Below are positions 27,564 through 37,604 of a stretch of DNA of 64,000 nt, piece after piece. The stretch is from Hyphomicrobiales bacterium (lineage in GTDB: Bacteria; Pseudomonadota; Alphaproteobacteria; Rhizobiales; Aestuariivirgaceae), in the NCBI GenBank assembly GCA_025359045.1, contig JANYHN010000030.1, positions 1 to 64,000 of the forward strand. The letters run 5' to 3'. The notes under the pieces are model-generated. The model was not told where the DNA came from. It saw only the letters and a program-made list of their open reading frames with translations, and ran no database searches. The translations under genes and the position numbers were made by a program. How positions within the stretch are numbered: position 1 is the stretch's first letter; the number at the start of each line of letters is the position of its first letter.

Positions 27564-29270
27564 TCAAAATGTTTTGCCGGCAAGCATCAAGAAGTGCTCA
27601 ACAATTGGGCTGAGTGCCAAGGAAGGGAAATATTGCAGACCGCCAAGGATCAGGATCACACCCACCAAAAGTGCAACAAACATTGGGCCATGGGTTGGAA
27701 AGCTCCCTGATGAAGCGGGAATTTTGGTCTTTGAAGCAAGTGATCCAGCGATGGCCAGCATCGGCACAATATAGGCAAATCGGCCAAGGAACATTGAAAT
27801 GCCAAGTGTCGTGTTAAACCAGCCTGTGTTGGCATTGAGGCCAGCAAAAGCCGAACCATTATTGCCCGCAGCCGATGAGTAGGCATAAAGTATTTCTGTC
27901 AAACCATGAGGGCCTGCATTGGCTAGGCTTGAAAGCGCAGCAGGCAACATGGCTGAAACAGCACTGAAGCCAAGCATAACCAACGGCAAGATTAGTAACG
28001 CCAGCATGGCGAGTTTCATTTCTTTGGCTTCAATTTTCTTGCCTAGATAGTCTGGAGTGCGACCAACCATTAATCCCGCAATAAACACAGTAAGCACAGC
28101 GATAACCAGAATGCCGTAGAGGCCAGAGCCAACACCTCCTGGCAACACTTCGCCAAGTTGGATCATGAACAAGGGCACTAGACCACCAAGAGGCGTCAGC
28201 GAGGAATGCATCGCATTCACAGCACCACAGGAAAGGCCAGTCGTCGCCACAACAAACAACGATGTCATCGCTTGGCCAAACCGCAATTCCTTGCCTTCCA
28301 TATTACCCTGCAATGGATCGATGCCCAAAGCTTGAATGATTGGATTACCGCTGGTTTCTGCCCAATAGACAATGGCAGTCCCCACAACGATGAACAGTCC
28401 CATGGTGATGAACAACGCGCGTCCTTGACGGTTGTCGCCAACCATTTGCCCAAACATGAAGGGCATCGCGCCTGAAACAACCAGCATTGCGAATATCGAA
28501 AGATAGTTCGACCAAGCCGAAGGGTTTTCAAACGGATGAGCAGAGTTTGCATTCAAGAAACCGCCACCATTCGTGCCCAATTGTTTGATGGCTTCTTGGC
28601 TGGCCATAGGGCCAATAGAAATAGTTTGTTTCACGCCCTCAAGAGTGGTCGCATCAACATAGCCCTGTAATGTTTGTGGAACTCCCAAAATCATAAAAAC
28701 AATGGCAACGACGATCGAAAGCGGCAGCAGGATATAAAGCGTCGATTTTACAAGATCGTCCCAGAAATTGCCAATTGTTGTTGACGAACTGCGAGCGAAT
28801 GCGCGCGTGAATGCAACAGCAAGGGCTATGCCTGTAGCGGCAGATAGAAAATTGTGAACCGTAAATCCAGCCATCTGAACAAGGTGACTCATGGTTGATT
28901 CACCCGCATAGGATTGCCAATTGGTGTTTGTGACAAAACTCATTGCGGTGTTGAACGAGAGTGCTTCAGTAACTGCCGAAAAGCCCTGTGGATTGAGAGG
29001 CAGAAAATTTTGCAGGCGCATTAAGCCATAAAGCACCACAAAACCCATGGCATTAAATGCCAACGTCGCCAAGGCATAGGTCTGCCAATTTTGTTCTTTA
29101 AGTGAAACACCCACCAAACGATTTATGCCGCGCTCCATGGGCGCAATCGCTGGTGTTAAGAAAGTGCGTTTGCCCGTAAACACAGCAGCCATGAAGCTAC
29201 CCAAAGCCCATGCGCTGAATGTTACGACCGTAAGCAATGCTATAATTTGAGACCAGCCAACGAATGTCAT
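27564..29270 (-). CDS. kdpA: Potassium-transporting ATPase potassium-binding subunit KdpA
   Basis: A 568-residue membrane subunit related to the SKT potassium channels, with four repeated M-P-M selectivity-filter-like segments ([63 protein letters not shown]). It binds and gates potassium at micromolar affinity. The length is normal for the family. It lies 24 bases after the small kdpF gene. Confidence 0.97.
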   Translation of the reverse strand: MTFVGWSQIIALLTVVTFSAWALGSFMAAVFTGKRTFLTPAIAPMERGINRLVGVSLKEQNWQTYALATLAFNAMGFVVLYGLMRLQNFLPLNPQGFSAVTEALSFNTAMSFVTNTNWQSYAGESTMSHLVQMAGFTVHNFLSAATGIALAVAFTRAFARSSSTTIGNFWDDLVKSTLYILLPLSIVVAIVFMILGVPQTLQGYVDATTLEGVKQTISIGPMASQEAIKQLGTNGGGFLNANSAHPFENPSAWSNYLSIFAMLVVSGAMPFMFGQMVGDNRQGRALFITMGLFIVVGTAIVYWAETSGNPIIQALGIDPLQGNMEGKELRFGQAMTSLFVVATTGLSCGAVNAMHSSLTPLGGLVPLFMIQLGEVLPGGVGSGLYGILVIAVLTVFIAGLMVGRTPDYLGKKIEAKEMKLAMLALLILPLVMLGFSAVSAMLPAALSSLANAGPHGLTEILYAYSSAAGNNGSAFAGLNANTGWFNTTLGISMFLGRFAYIVPMLAIAGSLASKTKIPASSGSFPTHGPMFVALLVGVILILGGLQYFPSLALSPIVEHFLMLAGKTF

Positions 29271-29294
29271 GGCAAACCCTTTTGAGATTAAAAG

Positions 29295-29384
29295 TTAATA
29301 TTTTTCAGGATGCAACAATGCGTGAACCAAATAGGCACCAAGCCCAATTGCCACGATCAAACCGAAGAATGCTTCTGCCATCAT
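29295..29384 (-). CDS. kdpF: KdpF, small stabilising subunit of the Kdp ATPase
   Basis: A 29-residue hydrophobic peptide, MMAEAFFGLIVAIGLGAYLV plus HALLHPEKY, with the family's single helix and the ending H-P-E-K/R-Y/F. A longer open frame upstream to 29552 exists, but only the last 28-29 residues match KdpF. The start is one of two adjacent ATGs (29384 or 29381). The kdp promoter and KdpE site must lie in 29385-29600; I see no unequivocal site. Confidence 0.88.
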   Translation of the reverse strand: MMAEAFFGLIVAIGLGAYLVHALLHPEKY

Positions 29385-29604
29385 TGACTCACAGCTGATC
29401 GCAAAAGCGCACATAGGCAGCACACAGAAAAAACAACCCGACACCGAGAGCGAGATAAATAAGGTCAAATATGAATGGTTCCTTCTGGAAAACTCATTCA
29501 TCAAGATGCTATATTTGACATAAGGTTGCGATGCAGAATGTGAGGGCGCCATATAAGGAAACCATAAGGGTGTAGGTCGTTCTTCGAAGGACTATTGATT
29601 TAGT

Positions 29605-31206
29605 TCACTTCAAATTATCGCCTTCACGTCCCTCGACCAGCTTTAATAGGCTCTCCAGAGTGTCTGCCTCTGCGGCCGGCTTGTCCCATCTTATCCTTGA
29701 AATGCGCGGAAAACGCATTGCAACACCAGACTTGTGGCGACCAGAAAGATTTATGGCATCAAATGCCACTTCGAATACAAGTTCAGGTTTGACCGAACGC
29801 ACAGGCCCAAATTTTTGTATAGTGTTCTCGCGCACGAAACGGTCAATCTTGCGCAACTCTTCATCGGTAAAGCCGCTATAAGCTTTGCCAACGGGCACCA
29901 AAACGCGAGCGCCGCCTTCGTCTTTCCACGCACCAAATGTATAATCGGAATAGAACGATGATCGTTTGCCAGCGCCGCGTTGAGCATATAGCAAAACACA
30001 GTCTGCAACGAGAGGGCTGCGCTTCCACTTGTACCAATGGCCTTGTTGCCGACCTTGAAGATAGGCTGTGGCACGCCTTTTGAGCATGAGCCCTTCAATA
30101 CCTTCCTCGCGAATGTTACTCCATAAATTGAGCAACTCAGCTTTGTCTTTGATCTTCAGGATGGGAGAAAGATCAGTGTGATGGCTTTGGTGCTTTTCGA
30201 ACCAACTCTCTAGGCGCACGCGACGTTCATCAAAATTCAACTCCCTCAGATCTTCGCCGTCCAATTGCAAAGCATCATAGAGCCGAATATGGGCGGGAAA
30301 TTTTTTGAGCATAGTGGCCGTAACGCTTTTTCGGTTGAGTCGTTGTTGAAGATCAGCAAAAGATGATACGATATTATTTTGCATCACCAGCAATTCTCCA
30401 TCAAGGATACCATCAAAATTTTGGTCGGTGACAAGTTCGGGAAATGTTGTGCTGATATCATCCCCCGATCTGGAAAATAATTTGGTCACGCCGCCAGCAC
30501 GCGAAAATTGAACACGAATACCGTCCCACTTCCATTCAACGGCAAACTCCGAAATATCAATTGAGTGAAGCAATTGATCTTCCAGCGGGTTTGACAACAT
30601 GAGTGGCTTGAAAATCGGCACTCCACTGGAAATAGGTTTGTCGCCTTTGCCCTCTAACCATGCAAACAGCGAAAGATACGGGGGCAAAACCCCGTGCCAC
30701 ATTTCTTCAATGTCATGAATGTCAGATTCAAATGCATCAGCTAAAGCCGTTTTTGCCAACCGAGCAGAAACCCCAACACGGCTCGCCCCTGATAGAAATT
30801 TAAGAAGCGCCCATCTCTCGACCGCGTTGCATTGATCCATCCATTTACCAATGACGGAGGCTAAAGCTCCAGTTTTCAAGGGCAACAAAGTTGCAATAAT
30901 TTCGCCAAGAGGAGGTGGGGTTTGATGTGTTTCCTTTTGAGGCCAGATCAATGCCAATGTCTCTGCACTGTCACCCACATAGTCGCGCGATAAGCCAAAC
31001 AAGTATGGATCGAATTTATCTATCGACAATTCAGTGATGATGCGGCGCAAAGGAACTTTTACAGGTATTGCATCTGAAAGAGCTGCCAACGCATAGCCTC
31101 TGTCAGGGTCTGGTGTCGATCTGAAATAGTTTTTGAGAAGTTCCAGTTTGCCAAGGCGAGACGGCATATAAGAAAGGCGGTCAAGCAAAATGGCAAAAGT
31201 TTTCAT
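29605..31206 (-). CDS. ATP-dependent DNA ligase (ligase-associated repair type)
   Basis: A 533-residue ligase. The N-terminal DNA-binding domain covers ~1-200. The adenylation motif EWKWDGIRVQ has the nucleophilic Lys at ~226, and motif III is in FDGILDGELLV. Motif IV is in GIEGLMLKRR, and motif V region WYKWKRS is followed by an OB domain. This class occurs in bacteria beside an MBL exonuclease, usually also with an Lhr-type helicase and PdeM phosphodiesterase. Here only ligase and exonuclease are present. The start overlaps the exonuclease stop (31203-31206). Confidence 0.92.
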   Translation of the reverse strand: MKTFAILLDRLSYMPSRLGKLELLKNYFRSTPDPDRGYALAALSDAIPVKVPLRRIITELSIDKFDPYLFGLSRDYVGDSAETLALIWPQKETHQTPPPLGEIIATLLPLKTGALASVIGKWMDQCNAVERWALLKFLSGASRVGVSARLAKTALADAFESDIHDIEEMWHGVLPPYLSLFAWLEGKGDKPISSGVPIFKPLMLSNPLEDQLLHSIDISEFAVEWKWDGIRVQFSRAGGVTKLFSRSGDDISTTFPELVTDQNFDGILDGELLVMQNNIVSSFADLQQRLNRKSVTATMLKKFPAHIRLYDALQLDGEDLRELNFDERRVRLESWFEKHQSHHTDLSPILKIKDKAELLNLWSNIREEGIEGLMLKRRATAYLQGRQQGHWYKWKRSPLVADCVLLYAQRGAGKRSSFYSDYTFGAWKDEGGARVLVPVGKAYSGFTDEELRKIDRFVRENTIQKFGPVRSVKPELVFEVAFDAINLSGRHKSGVAMRFPRISRIRWDKPAAEADTLESLLKLVEGREGDNLK

Positions 31207-32216
31207 TCAGCTTCTTCCTCACGGCCAACCAATGACAGAGCCTTAGCATTGATGCCGCGTTTGCCAGCTTCATAGACCAAGGCTTCTTCGCGGCCATGCG
31301 TGACCCATAAGTCGGAAGCGCCTGTTTCATCGATAGTCTTTAAAAGTTCCGGCCAATCTGAATGGTCAGAAATAACCATCGGTAGTTCAATGTTGCGTTG
31401 TCTCGCCCGACCGCGAACTTGCATCCAACCGGATGCTAGGCAATTAACTGGATCTTCAAAACGCCGCGACCAAAGATCGCCCAAAGCAGAAGGCGGGCCA
31501 AGTACAATTTCACCTCGCAGTTTGGAACTTGCCTCGGATACGGGTTTCAATTCCCCGAGTCGAATGCCGCACCGGCTATAATACTCACAAGTGGCTCGCA
31601 TCGCACCGTGAAGCCAAATGGGTTTGTCATAATTTGCAGCTCGCAGAAGAGAAATGACGCGCTGGCATTTACCTAGGCCATAGACGCCGACCTGATGCGT
31701 GCGCTCCGGAAACATTTCGACAGAGTTCAAAAGTTTACGAATTTCTTGTGTGGCATCACCAAAGCTGAATATTGGCAATCCAAACGTAGCCTCACTAACA
31801 AACAGGTCGCATTTTACCACTTCAAATGGAGTACAGGTGGCATCGTTACTGCGTTTATAATCACCCGACACCACGGCACGCTTCCCGCCATAATTGATTA
31901 CAACTTGGGCACTTCCAAGGATATGACCAGCGGGAGACAAACTTACCTCAACGTCGCCGATTTTAATATTATCTCCAAGCTTTAAGGGATGTGGACGCTG
32001 TGGCGCGCCATCGCCTAAGCGAATTTTCATAATATCGAGAGTTTGGGGCGTTGCTAGAACAGCATCCATCCCAGGACGCGCATGATCAGAATGTGCATGT
32101 GTTACAATCGCATGCTCAACTGGTGATATTGGATCGATATAGAAATTACCAGGAATGCAAAACAAACCTTCAGGCTGAGGTTTTATCCAAGATTCGAAAT
32201 TTTTGACACCAGCCAT
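31203..32216 (-). CDS. Ligase-associated DNA exonuclease (metallo-beta-lactamase/beta-CASP fold)
   Basis: A 337-residue nuclease-like protein. The metal-binding motif HAHSDHARPGMD (HxHxDH at ~40-45) follows an SNM1/Artemis-like N-terminus, and SPAGHILGSAQ is the second His motif. VSGDYKRSND supplies a metal Asp, and later SDHSDW and THGREE motifs belong to the beta-CASP part. It is predicted to process DNA ends for the downstream ligase, to which it is coupled by a 4-bp overlap. The four-gene Lhr-ligase system is incomplete here. Confidence 0.9.
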   Translation of the reverse strand: MAGVKNFESWIKPQPEGLFCIPGNFYIDPISPVEHAIVTHAHSDHARPGMDAVLATPQTLDIMKIRLGDGAPQRPHPLKLGDNIKIGDVEVSLSPAGHILGSAQVVINYGGKRAVVSGDYKRSNDATCTPFEVVKCDLFVSEATFGLPIFSFGDATQEIRKLLNSVEMFPERTHQVGVYGLGKCQRVISLLRAANYDKPIWLHGAMRATCEYYSRCGIRLGELKPVSEASSKLRGEIVLGPPSALGDLWSRRFEDPVNCLASGWMQVRGRARQRNIELPMVISDHSDWPELLKTIDETGASDLWVTHGREEALVYEAGKRGINAKALSLVGREEEAE

Positions 32217-32360
32217 TTAATAAAACCTGTTGGATTCCATCTCGCTTATAAGTCACGTTTTCAAAACGGCTTAATTGAATGTGTTTACTTATCATCTGAA
32301 ACCCACTTGGGAAAAACCATTTCTTCGGAAAAAAGTTCCACGATCTGTTCTTACGTTCAG

Positions 32361-33272
32361 CTAAAAGGTTTTATCACCGTTTACAGGAAGTCTGATGCCG
32401 TAAATTGAGGTTGTGCCGCAAATATAGAGATAATTCCGCTTTGGTCCGCCAAAGCACACATTTGCAACAACTTCCGGCACGTGAATTTTGCCGATCAGGG
32501 TTCCGTCAGGATCGTAGCAGTGCACGCCGTCGCCAGCACTTGTCCAAACGCGACCTTCAGTATCAGTTCTCAGTCCGTCGAAAAGTCCCGCTGTTGAATC
32601 AGCGAATATGCCTTGGTCAATTAACTCAATTCCATTCTTGACGGCAAATCTACGAATATGCTTTGGGCCGTTCTTTTTGTGGCTCATCCCGGAGTCGATA
32701 ATGTAAAGAATACTTTCATCGGGAGAAAAACAAATTCCGTTGGGTTGCACAAAATCATCAGCAACAACATTTAGTTCATTGGTCTGTGGGTCAATACGGT
32801 AGACAAAATTACCCCGTTGCTCACATAAGCCCCTATTGCCCTCATAGTCTGTGTCGATACCGTAAGTTGGATCCGTAAACCAAATGCTGTTGTCCGATTT
32901 AACGATGATATCGTTAGGACTGCTCAGGCGCTTGCCTTCAAAGTGAGAGGCAAGGGTGGTGATGCTGCCATCAAACTCGGTGCGCGACACACGTCTGCCA
33001 CCGTGTTCACATGTGAGCAGACGGCCTTGCCTGTCGACGGTGTTGCCATTGGCATATCCTGAAGGTGCGCGAAAAACTCCAACCTGTCCGGTGCATTCAT
33101 CGTATCGCATCAAGCGATCATTTGGGATGTCCGACCAGATAAGATAACGTCCAGATGGAAAATACGCCGCCCCTTCGGTGAATTTGCACCCCGTGTAGAT
33201 TTTGTCGATGTGGGCGGTATCAACGATCAGGTTTGCAAAGCGGTCATCTAGAATTTCAAAATAATTATTCAT
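32361..33272 (-). CDS. SMP-30/gluconolactonase/LRE-family protein
   Basis: A 303-residue six-bladed beta-propeller lactonase. Family segments are CKFTEGAAYFPSGRYLIWSD (metal Glu), SPNDIIVKSDNSIWFTDPTYG (Asn-Asp ligands), QPNGICFSPDESILYIIDS and VWTSAGDGVHCYDPDGTLIG. It probably hydrolyses a sugar lactone or similar ester using a divalent metal. The start is ATG 33272 (MNNYFEILDDRF), with GGAG 9 bases upstream. ATG 33290 is possible but has poorer spacing. No signal peptide. Confidence 0.87.
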   Translation of the reverse strand: MNNYFEILDDRFANLIVDTAHIDKIYTGCKFTEGAAYFPSGRYLIWSDIPNDRLMRYDECTGQVGVFRAPSGYANGNTVDRQGRLLTCEHGGRRVSRTEFDGSITTLASHFEGKRLSSPNDIIVKSDNSIWFTDPTYGIDTDYEGNRGLCEQRGNFVYRIDPQTNELNVVADDFVQPNGICFSPDESILYIIDSGMSHKKNGPKHIRRFAVKNGIELIDQGIFADSTAGLFDGLRTDTEGRVWTSAGDGVHCYDPDGTLIGKIHVPEVVANVCFGGPKRNYLYICGTTSIYGIRLPVNGDKTF

Positions 33273-33651
33273 GGTTTTGCACTCCGACATTATCCTTTGA
33301 CGAGAACTGAGTTTTCCACAGCCAAGTACCCATGTATAGGCTGGTCTTGGACAAAACTGCTGATTTCTGTGATGTACAATGTGGTTGTGCTCCTGTGCGA
33401 GCCGTGATGCAGGTGGCTAGACCAGCGAAGCTATATGCGCAATTACGGCTACTACAGCATTTTCACCCGCAATGGAATTCTGGGTTTGTTTTTATTAAAA
33501 TGGCCGTTGGACTAGCACGAATTGCACTGGGTATTCTGCATTCCACCTATTTGCATAAGACGATTGAAAATGGTGTGGTCAACCAAAGCCACGAGAAACA
33601 ATGCTTGAGCGAAAATGACAGCGTTGAATTTCGTGGGCTTTTTCCAAACAT
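33273..33651. other. Intergenic region between SMP-30 and LuxR-type genes
   Basis: About 380 bases. It must contain the SMP-30 promoter on the minus strand. A plus-strand open frame (33332-33721) crosses it, but it runs antisense into the LuxR helix-turn-helix and has no recognisable domain or ribosome site. I see nothing else that I can support. Confidence 0.4.
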
Positions 33652-34311
33652 CTATGCCGATTTGGAGGTCACGCGGATGGGTGTTAGCAATTGTCCAGCA
33701 AGAACACATAGGGCAGCCTGATTTGAGCAACCTGTTTTTGACAACACGCGGGCAAGATGGCTTTTCACTGTATTGACTGACACGCTTAAATGATTGGCAA
33801 TGTTTCTAGGCCGCCTGCCGCTACAAATAAGAAAAGCAATGCGAGCTTCCGCAGGCGTGAGCCCTAAAGTTTGCTGAAGACGCAAAATGACATCACCTGC
33901 CTCCGGCTCTTGTGCTGTTAGGATAATTGCGACGAAGCGATCATCTTCTTGCGCTCCTGTGATGGGTACAATGGTAACCGATACCTTCGTATCTCTATTT
34001 TCGCCCAGTGACATTGTGCAAAAGTGATCGCTTGGAGAACATTCGTTTTTGCTCGTTGCGACAACAGCTGCTTCAAAATCAAGCATGCAACGCTTGTCGC
34101 CCCGTAATTGAAATCGCCCTAACTTTAGATATACAAAGCTGGCATCCTCCAACTGCTCGTGGCCGACGGCATTTGCATAGACCAACATTCTGTCTTGGTT
34201 CAGTACAAACATGGGCAGCGAAATATGATTGAGCAAGGCCTCAAGATGTGCGTAACCAATGTTTGATTGTGGTTGAACAATTTGGGCCGGGCGGTTGCGT
34301 AAGCAGATCAT
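33652..34311 (-). CDS. PAS-LuxR-type transcriptional regulator
   Basis: A 219-residue protein. The N-terminal PAS-like sensor is LLNHISLPMFVLNQDRMLVY followed by ANAVG (~residues 27-51). The C-terminal LuxR helix-turn-helix is LGLTPAEARIAFLICSGRRP, then IANHLSVSVNTVKSHLARVLSKTG (~150-194). It has no receiver or acyl-homoserine-lactone domain. Proteins of this small PAS/HTH type are common orphan regulators, and the signal is unknown. It may control SMP-30 (downstream, same strand) or the divergent S53 protease gene. ATG 34311. Confidence 0.8.
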   Translation of the reverse strand: MICLRNRPAQIVQPQSNIGYAHLEALLNHISLPMFVLNQDRMLVYANAVGHEQLEDASFVYLKLGRFQLRGDKRCMLDFEAAVVATSKNECSPSDHFCTMSLGENRDTKVSVTIVPITGAQEDDRFVAIILTAQEPEAGDVILRLQQTLGLTPAEARIAFLICSGRRPRNIANHLSVSVNTVKSHLARVLSKTGCSNQAALCVLAGQLLTPIRVTSKSA

Positions 34312-34660
34312 CTTGGGTCACCCGAATGACCCACGCAGATTCTGCGAGTATCGATTTCTCTTGTTTTTAAATTTATGCTTTGCTTTATTCTTTTCATGTT
34401 CGGCTCCCTATTTGCTAAGATTAGAAGCCATGAAAAGTTCATGCGTCGGTGGTACTACCTATATTTCGCGCGTTAACCGAATTTCTACTTTGGAAGGGAT
34501 GTCTCCCAAAGTCTAAGCCTATCAAGTTGGCGATTGCATGACGGTGCAGTCGTCGCCTATAATAGCACGGCGGATCGCCCGAAATCGCAGAGTAGTACTT
34601 TCCAATTACCTAAATTTGAATGGTTTTTTTGTTCTACAAATTGAAATTTCGGAAATACAA
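34312..34660. other. Intergenic region upstream of the S53 peptidase
   Basis: About 350 bases between the divergent LuxR-type and sedolisin genes. The peptidase frame is open from 34538, but the 41 extra residues do not resemble a signal peptide or prodomain. Promoters for both genes are expected here. I see no convincing operator or RNA. Confidence 0.4.
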
Positions 34661-36313
34661 ATGCAGAAAGTTTTTGTGTCTGAAAGACGATTGTCAAGCA
34701 AAAGTCGAAATTTAAATGGCAGTGCGCGGCTGGAAAATCCCGAAGCAAGTTATCATGGAAAAGTGAACGGGACGATGCCAATTGAGTTGACCTTGGCTTT
34801 GCGGGGTCCACCACTCCCTGATTTTAACGGAAAGCCACTTTCGGGCCTGTCTCAAAAACAACTAAATAATAGGTTTGGCGCGTCAAAATCTGATGCAGCA
34901 CTTGTCTCCAAAGTCATGCGTGATTTTGGTTTTGAGATTCAAAATGTAAATCTTGGCGCTCGGAGCATTGGTATCAAAGGAACAGTCGCACAAGCAACGG
35001 AAGCCTTTCAACCCAGTCTTGCGATGTACAAGAACGAGGATCAAGGCGTATTTCGCGATCGTACGGGTGGCTATCATGTGCCGCCAGAACTTGAAGGAAT
35101 TGTAAGCGCAGTTATTGGCCTTAGCCAAAGACGGATCATTCGTCCCAAACGTGTCGCAAAGGATCAAAACAGATTAGCTGATATTTTGCCTGCAGCTACA
35201 CCCGCTGACATCGAAAAAATCTACGACTTTCCCAAGGGCACGGCTGCCGGACAAAAGATTGCTATTGCCGAATTTGGAGGTGGCTACATCGCCTCCGATT
35301 TGAGGGCATACTGTAAAAAATTTGGCCTACATATGCCAGATGTAAAAACCGTTTCTGTCAACAGTCCGGCTTACACATGGAGCCAGATGAAAAAGTTGCC
35401 GCGTGCAACACGCGAACAAGAATTGCTTTGCGCAGATGAAGTGATGCTTGATACCGAGATTATCGCCGGATTATGCCCGCATGCAAAAATAAAAATCTAT
35501 TTTGCAACTTTCGATCAGAAAGGCTTTGTGGATCTTCTCAACAAAGTTATTGCCGATCGACCTGTGGTTCTTTCCATAAGTTGGGGTGTAACTGAAGACG
35601 CGAGTGATTGGTCATCTGTTGCAAGGAATGCAATCAACGAAAGACTAGCCCTTGCTGCTGCCCACGGCATCACAGTTTGTGTTTCTTCTGGCGATGATGG
35701 TGCTGGTGATGGGCGGCGGGGGAAAAAAGCGCGCGTGGATTTCCCGGCCTCCAGTCCATATGTGCTGAGTGTTGGTGGCACGCAAATTGGAGGGCGCAAT
35801 GGTAAGCTAGAAGAAGTGACTTGGTGGTTTACGCCGGGCACAAGAGCAGGTGGTGGTGCCTCAACCGGCGGCGGGGTGAGTAGTATTTTTGATCGCCCCA
35901 AATGGCAAAATGTGCGGATAAAGTCGGGTAATCGTGGTGCAAAAAATGGCCGTGTAGTTCCCGACGTCGCGGCACTGGCAGAAGGTCCCCGCTATAGCTA
36001 TGTGCTATTTGGTAAGACTGAACGCGGCGCTGGCACCAGTGCTTCGGCACCCGTTTGGGCGGCTTTGATAGCGCGGGTGAATCAGAAATTGCCGAAAGCC
36101 AAAAGGCAAAGATTTTTAACACCGTTGCTTTACCGAAAGCTTACCAACGGCAAATCGTTGGGATCTGCGGTCTGTAATGACATTACAGTTGGCAACAATC
36201 GAACCGAACCACCCGGTTTTGGTTATCGCGCCAAGCTAGGCTATGACTCTGTTACGGGATGGGGTTCACCGAATGGAAAAGCATTACTCAAGAAATTGGG
36301 GGGTCTCACATAG
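34661..36313 (+). CDS. Sedolisin/kumamolisin-type serine-carboxyl peptidase (MEROPS S53)
   Basis: An acid-type endopeptidase, 550 residues from ATG 34661 (GGAAA about 5 bases upstream). A pro-kumamolisin activation domain (~1-165) precedes the subtilisin-like catalytic domain. The catalytic Glu/Asp are in DEVMLDTEI (Glu ~260, Asp ~264), the oxyanion Asp in SSGDDGAGDG (~346), and Ser in GTSASAP (~460). The spacings Glu+4, +82 and +114 equal those of kumamolisin. A C-terminal calcium site (DITVGNN...GYDSVTGWGSPNG) is present. I see no Sec or Tat signal peptide, although S53 enzymes are normally secreted; the export route is unclear. Confidence 0.92.
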   Translation: MQKVFVSERRLSSKSRNLNGSARLENPEASYHGKVNGTMPIELTLALRGPPLPDFNGKPLSGLSQKQLNNRFGASKSDAALVSKVMRDFGFEIQNVNLGARSIGIKGTVAQATEAFQPSLAMYKNEDQGVFRDRTGGYHVPPELEGIVSAVIGLSQRRIIRPKRVAKDQNRLADILPAATPADIEKIYDFPKGTAAGQKIAIAEFGGGYIASDLRAYCKKFGLHMPDVKTVSVNSPAYTWSQMKKLPRATREQELLCADEVMLDTEIIAGLCPHAKIKIYFATFDQKGFVDLLNKVIADRPVVLSISWGVTEDASDWSSVARNAINERLALAAAHGITVCVSSGDDGAGDGRRGKKARVDFPASSPYVLSVGGTQIGGRNGKLEEVTWWFTPGTRAGGGASTGGGVSSIFDRPKWQNVRIKSGNRGAKNGRVVPDVAALAEGPRYSYVLFGKTERGAGTSASAPVWAALIARVNQKLPKAKRQRFLTPLLYRKLTNGKSLGSAVCNDITVGNNRTEPPGFGYRAKLGYDSVTGWGSPNGKALLKKLGGLT

Positions 36314-36428
36314 ATTTCTGTTCTTTCTCATCCATTTGAATGATGATCGCTGTTACCAACCAGCTCTAATTATATTGTTTGGTGGGCAGCTATTTCCATT
36401 GAGGTCCTAAAGTAGGGGAGGGTCTATT

Positions 36429-37592
36429 TTGAAAAATATTTTTCTCAAACTATTCGTTCTGATTTTGGTGGCAAATGCGTGGTCTTTGGCCAGCGCGCAG
36501 GCACAAGAGAATACACGGCCCATGTCCTTATCGCGTCCAAACCTCAATCTCGCATACCGCAATTGGCTTAATCTTACTGCGCAGCAGCGGGCGCAAGCGG
36601 GAAGCGGACAGCACGACACTCTTTTGAGTTATTCCCAAAAATGTGATGCGGCCACGGGTATAACAATACCTACGTTCAGCTGCAGGGCGGGCGCAGATGT
36701 GCCGGGCCAAGGGACAATCCCCGCAACTGAAATCAATGCCACACACTGTGATTATCCAAACGTGTTGAATGGCCTTTGTGATCCAGGCAGCAAATTTCAA
36801 GTTTTGAAAAGAAGTGCAGATGGCAACGCTGTTGCAGTTGCTCATTGCCGAAAAGATGGTCAACCTGAGGCGGGAGAGAACTACAACGACATTGCAATTA
36901 TCCAATATAATAAACAGAATGGGGCCATCTGCTTTTTTCAAGCGCTTGGCCACGATCAGGCTGATCCCAACAAGAAGTTCCCGCTACCGGGTGACAACAT
37001 TCCGTCGCCGAGCTCGGGAGATACCGCCCTCTGGGCCGATAGCAAATCGCATTGGATAAGTCCTGCCGGAACCGAAGCAATTGGCTGTGCGTCATGTCAC
37101 GACAGCGGCGGGTTTATACGTTCGAGATATTTAGCACAAATGAAGGCACCAAACTTTGATGCCGCCCATACCCTGCCCAGTGTTTCTGAAGGATTTGACA
37201 ACAAGACTCTCCCACTCAAATATGTTGGGCTTGATTACAAGAGAGATCGCAGCTGGTCGGTGGAACTTGACCCTCCTGATCCAACTGGAACTTGCACCGG
37301 TTGCCATCGCTTGGCTGTTGCCAATCATTTAGCGCTTCATCATAGCCTCTATGGTGGTACTGCGATGAGGTTTGCAACAATTGCCACAGCTAAGACTCAG
37401 GAATCGAAAAATCCTCATAGTGCCACTTCGCCCATTTGGATGATTGATGGAGTTAACACAGAATACAAAGCGGCGAATGAAAAATTGGCCAAACGATATC
37501 AATCATGCGCGATGACTTTCTACAAATCATACTTCAGAAAAGTCAAAGCCGGTTGCAAGATTACCCCATTGGCGGAGCCTTGGCCAGAATAA
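36429..37592 (+). CDS. Exported di-haem cytochrome c-like protein
   Basis: A 387-residue protein starting at TTG 36429, preceded by the strong ribosome site GGGGAGGG. The signal peptide is NIFLKLFVLILVANAWSLAS with cleavage near AQA (~25). Two haem c motifs are CASCH (~220-224) and CTGCH (~289-293). Six or more other cysteines suggest disulfides. The N-terminal 200 residues match no family I recognise. It is probably a periplasmic electron-transfer protein or dehydrogenase partner. It lies ~115 bases downstream of the S53 peptidase on the same strand, so co-expression is possible. Confidence 0.75.
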   Translation: MKNIFLKLFVLILVANAWSLASAQAQENTRPMSLSRPNLNLAYRNWLNLTAQQRAQAGSGQHDTLLSYSQKCDAATGITIPTFSCRAGADVPGQGTIPATEINATHCDYPNVLNGLCDPGSKFQVLKRSADGNAVAVAHCRKDGQPEAGENYNDIAIIQYNKQNGAICFFQALGHDQADPNKKFPLPGDNIPSPSSGDTALWADSKSHWISPAGTEAIGCASCHDSGGFIRSRYLAQMKAPNFDAAHTLPSVSEGFDNKTLPLKYVGLDYKRDRSWSVELDPPDPTGTCTGCHRLAVANHLALHHSLYGGTAMRFATIATAKTQESKNPHSATSPIWMIDGVNTEYKAANEKLAKRYQSCAMTFYKSYFRKVKAGCKITPLAEPWPE

Positions 37593-37604
37593 GTAGGGTA
37601 GACT

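Noticed and set aside
33332-33721. A 129-codon plus-strand frame upstream of the LuxR-type gene
   Set aside because: It overlaps the antisense strand of the LuxR helix-turn-helix, has no ribosome site and no domain; it is most likely a shadow.
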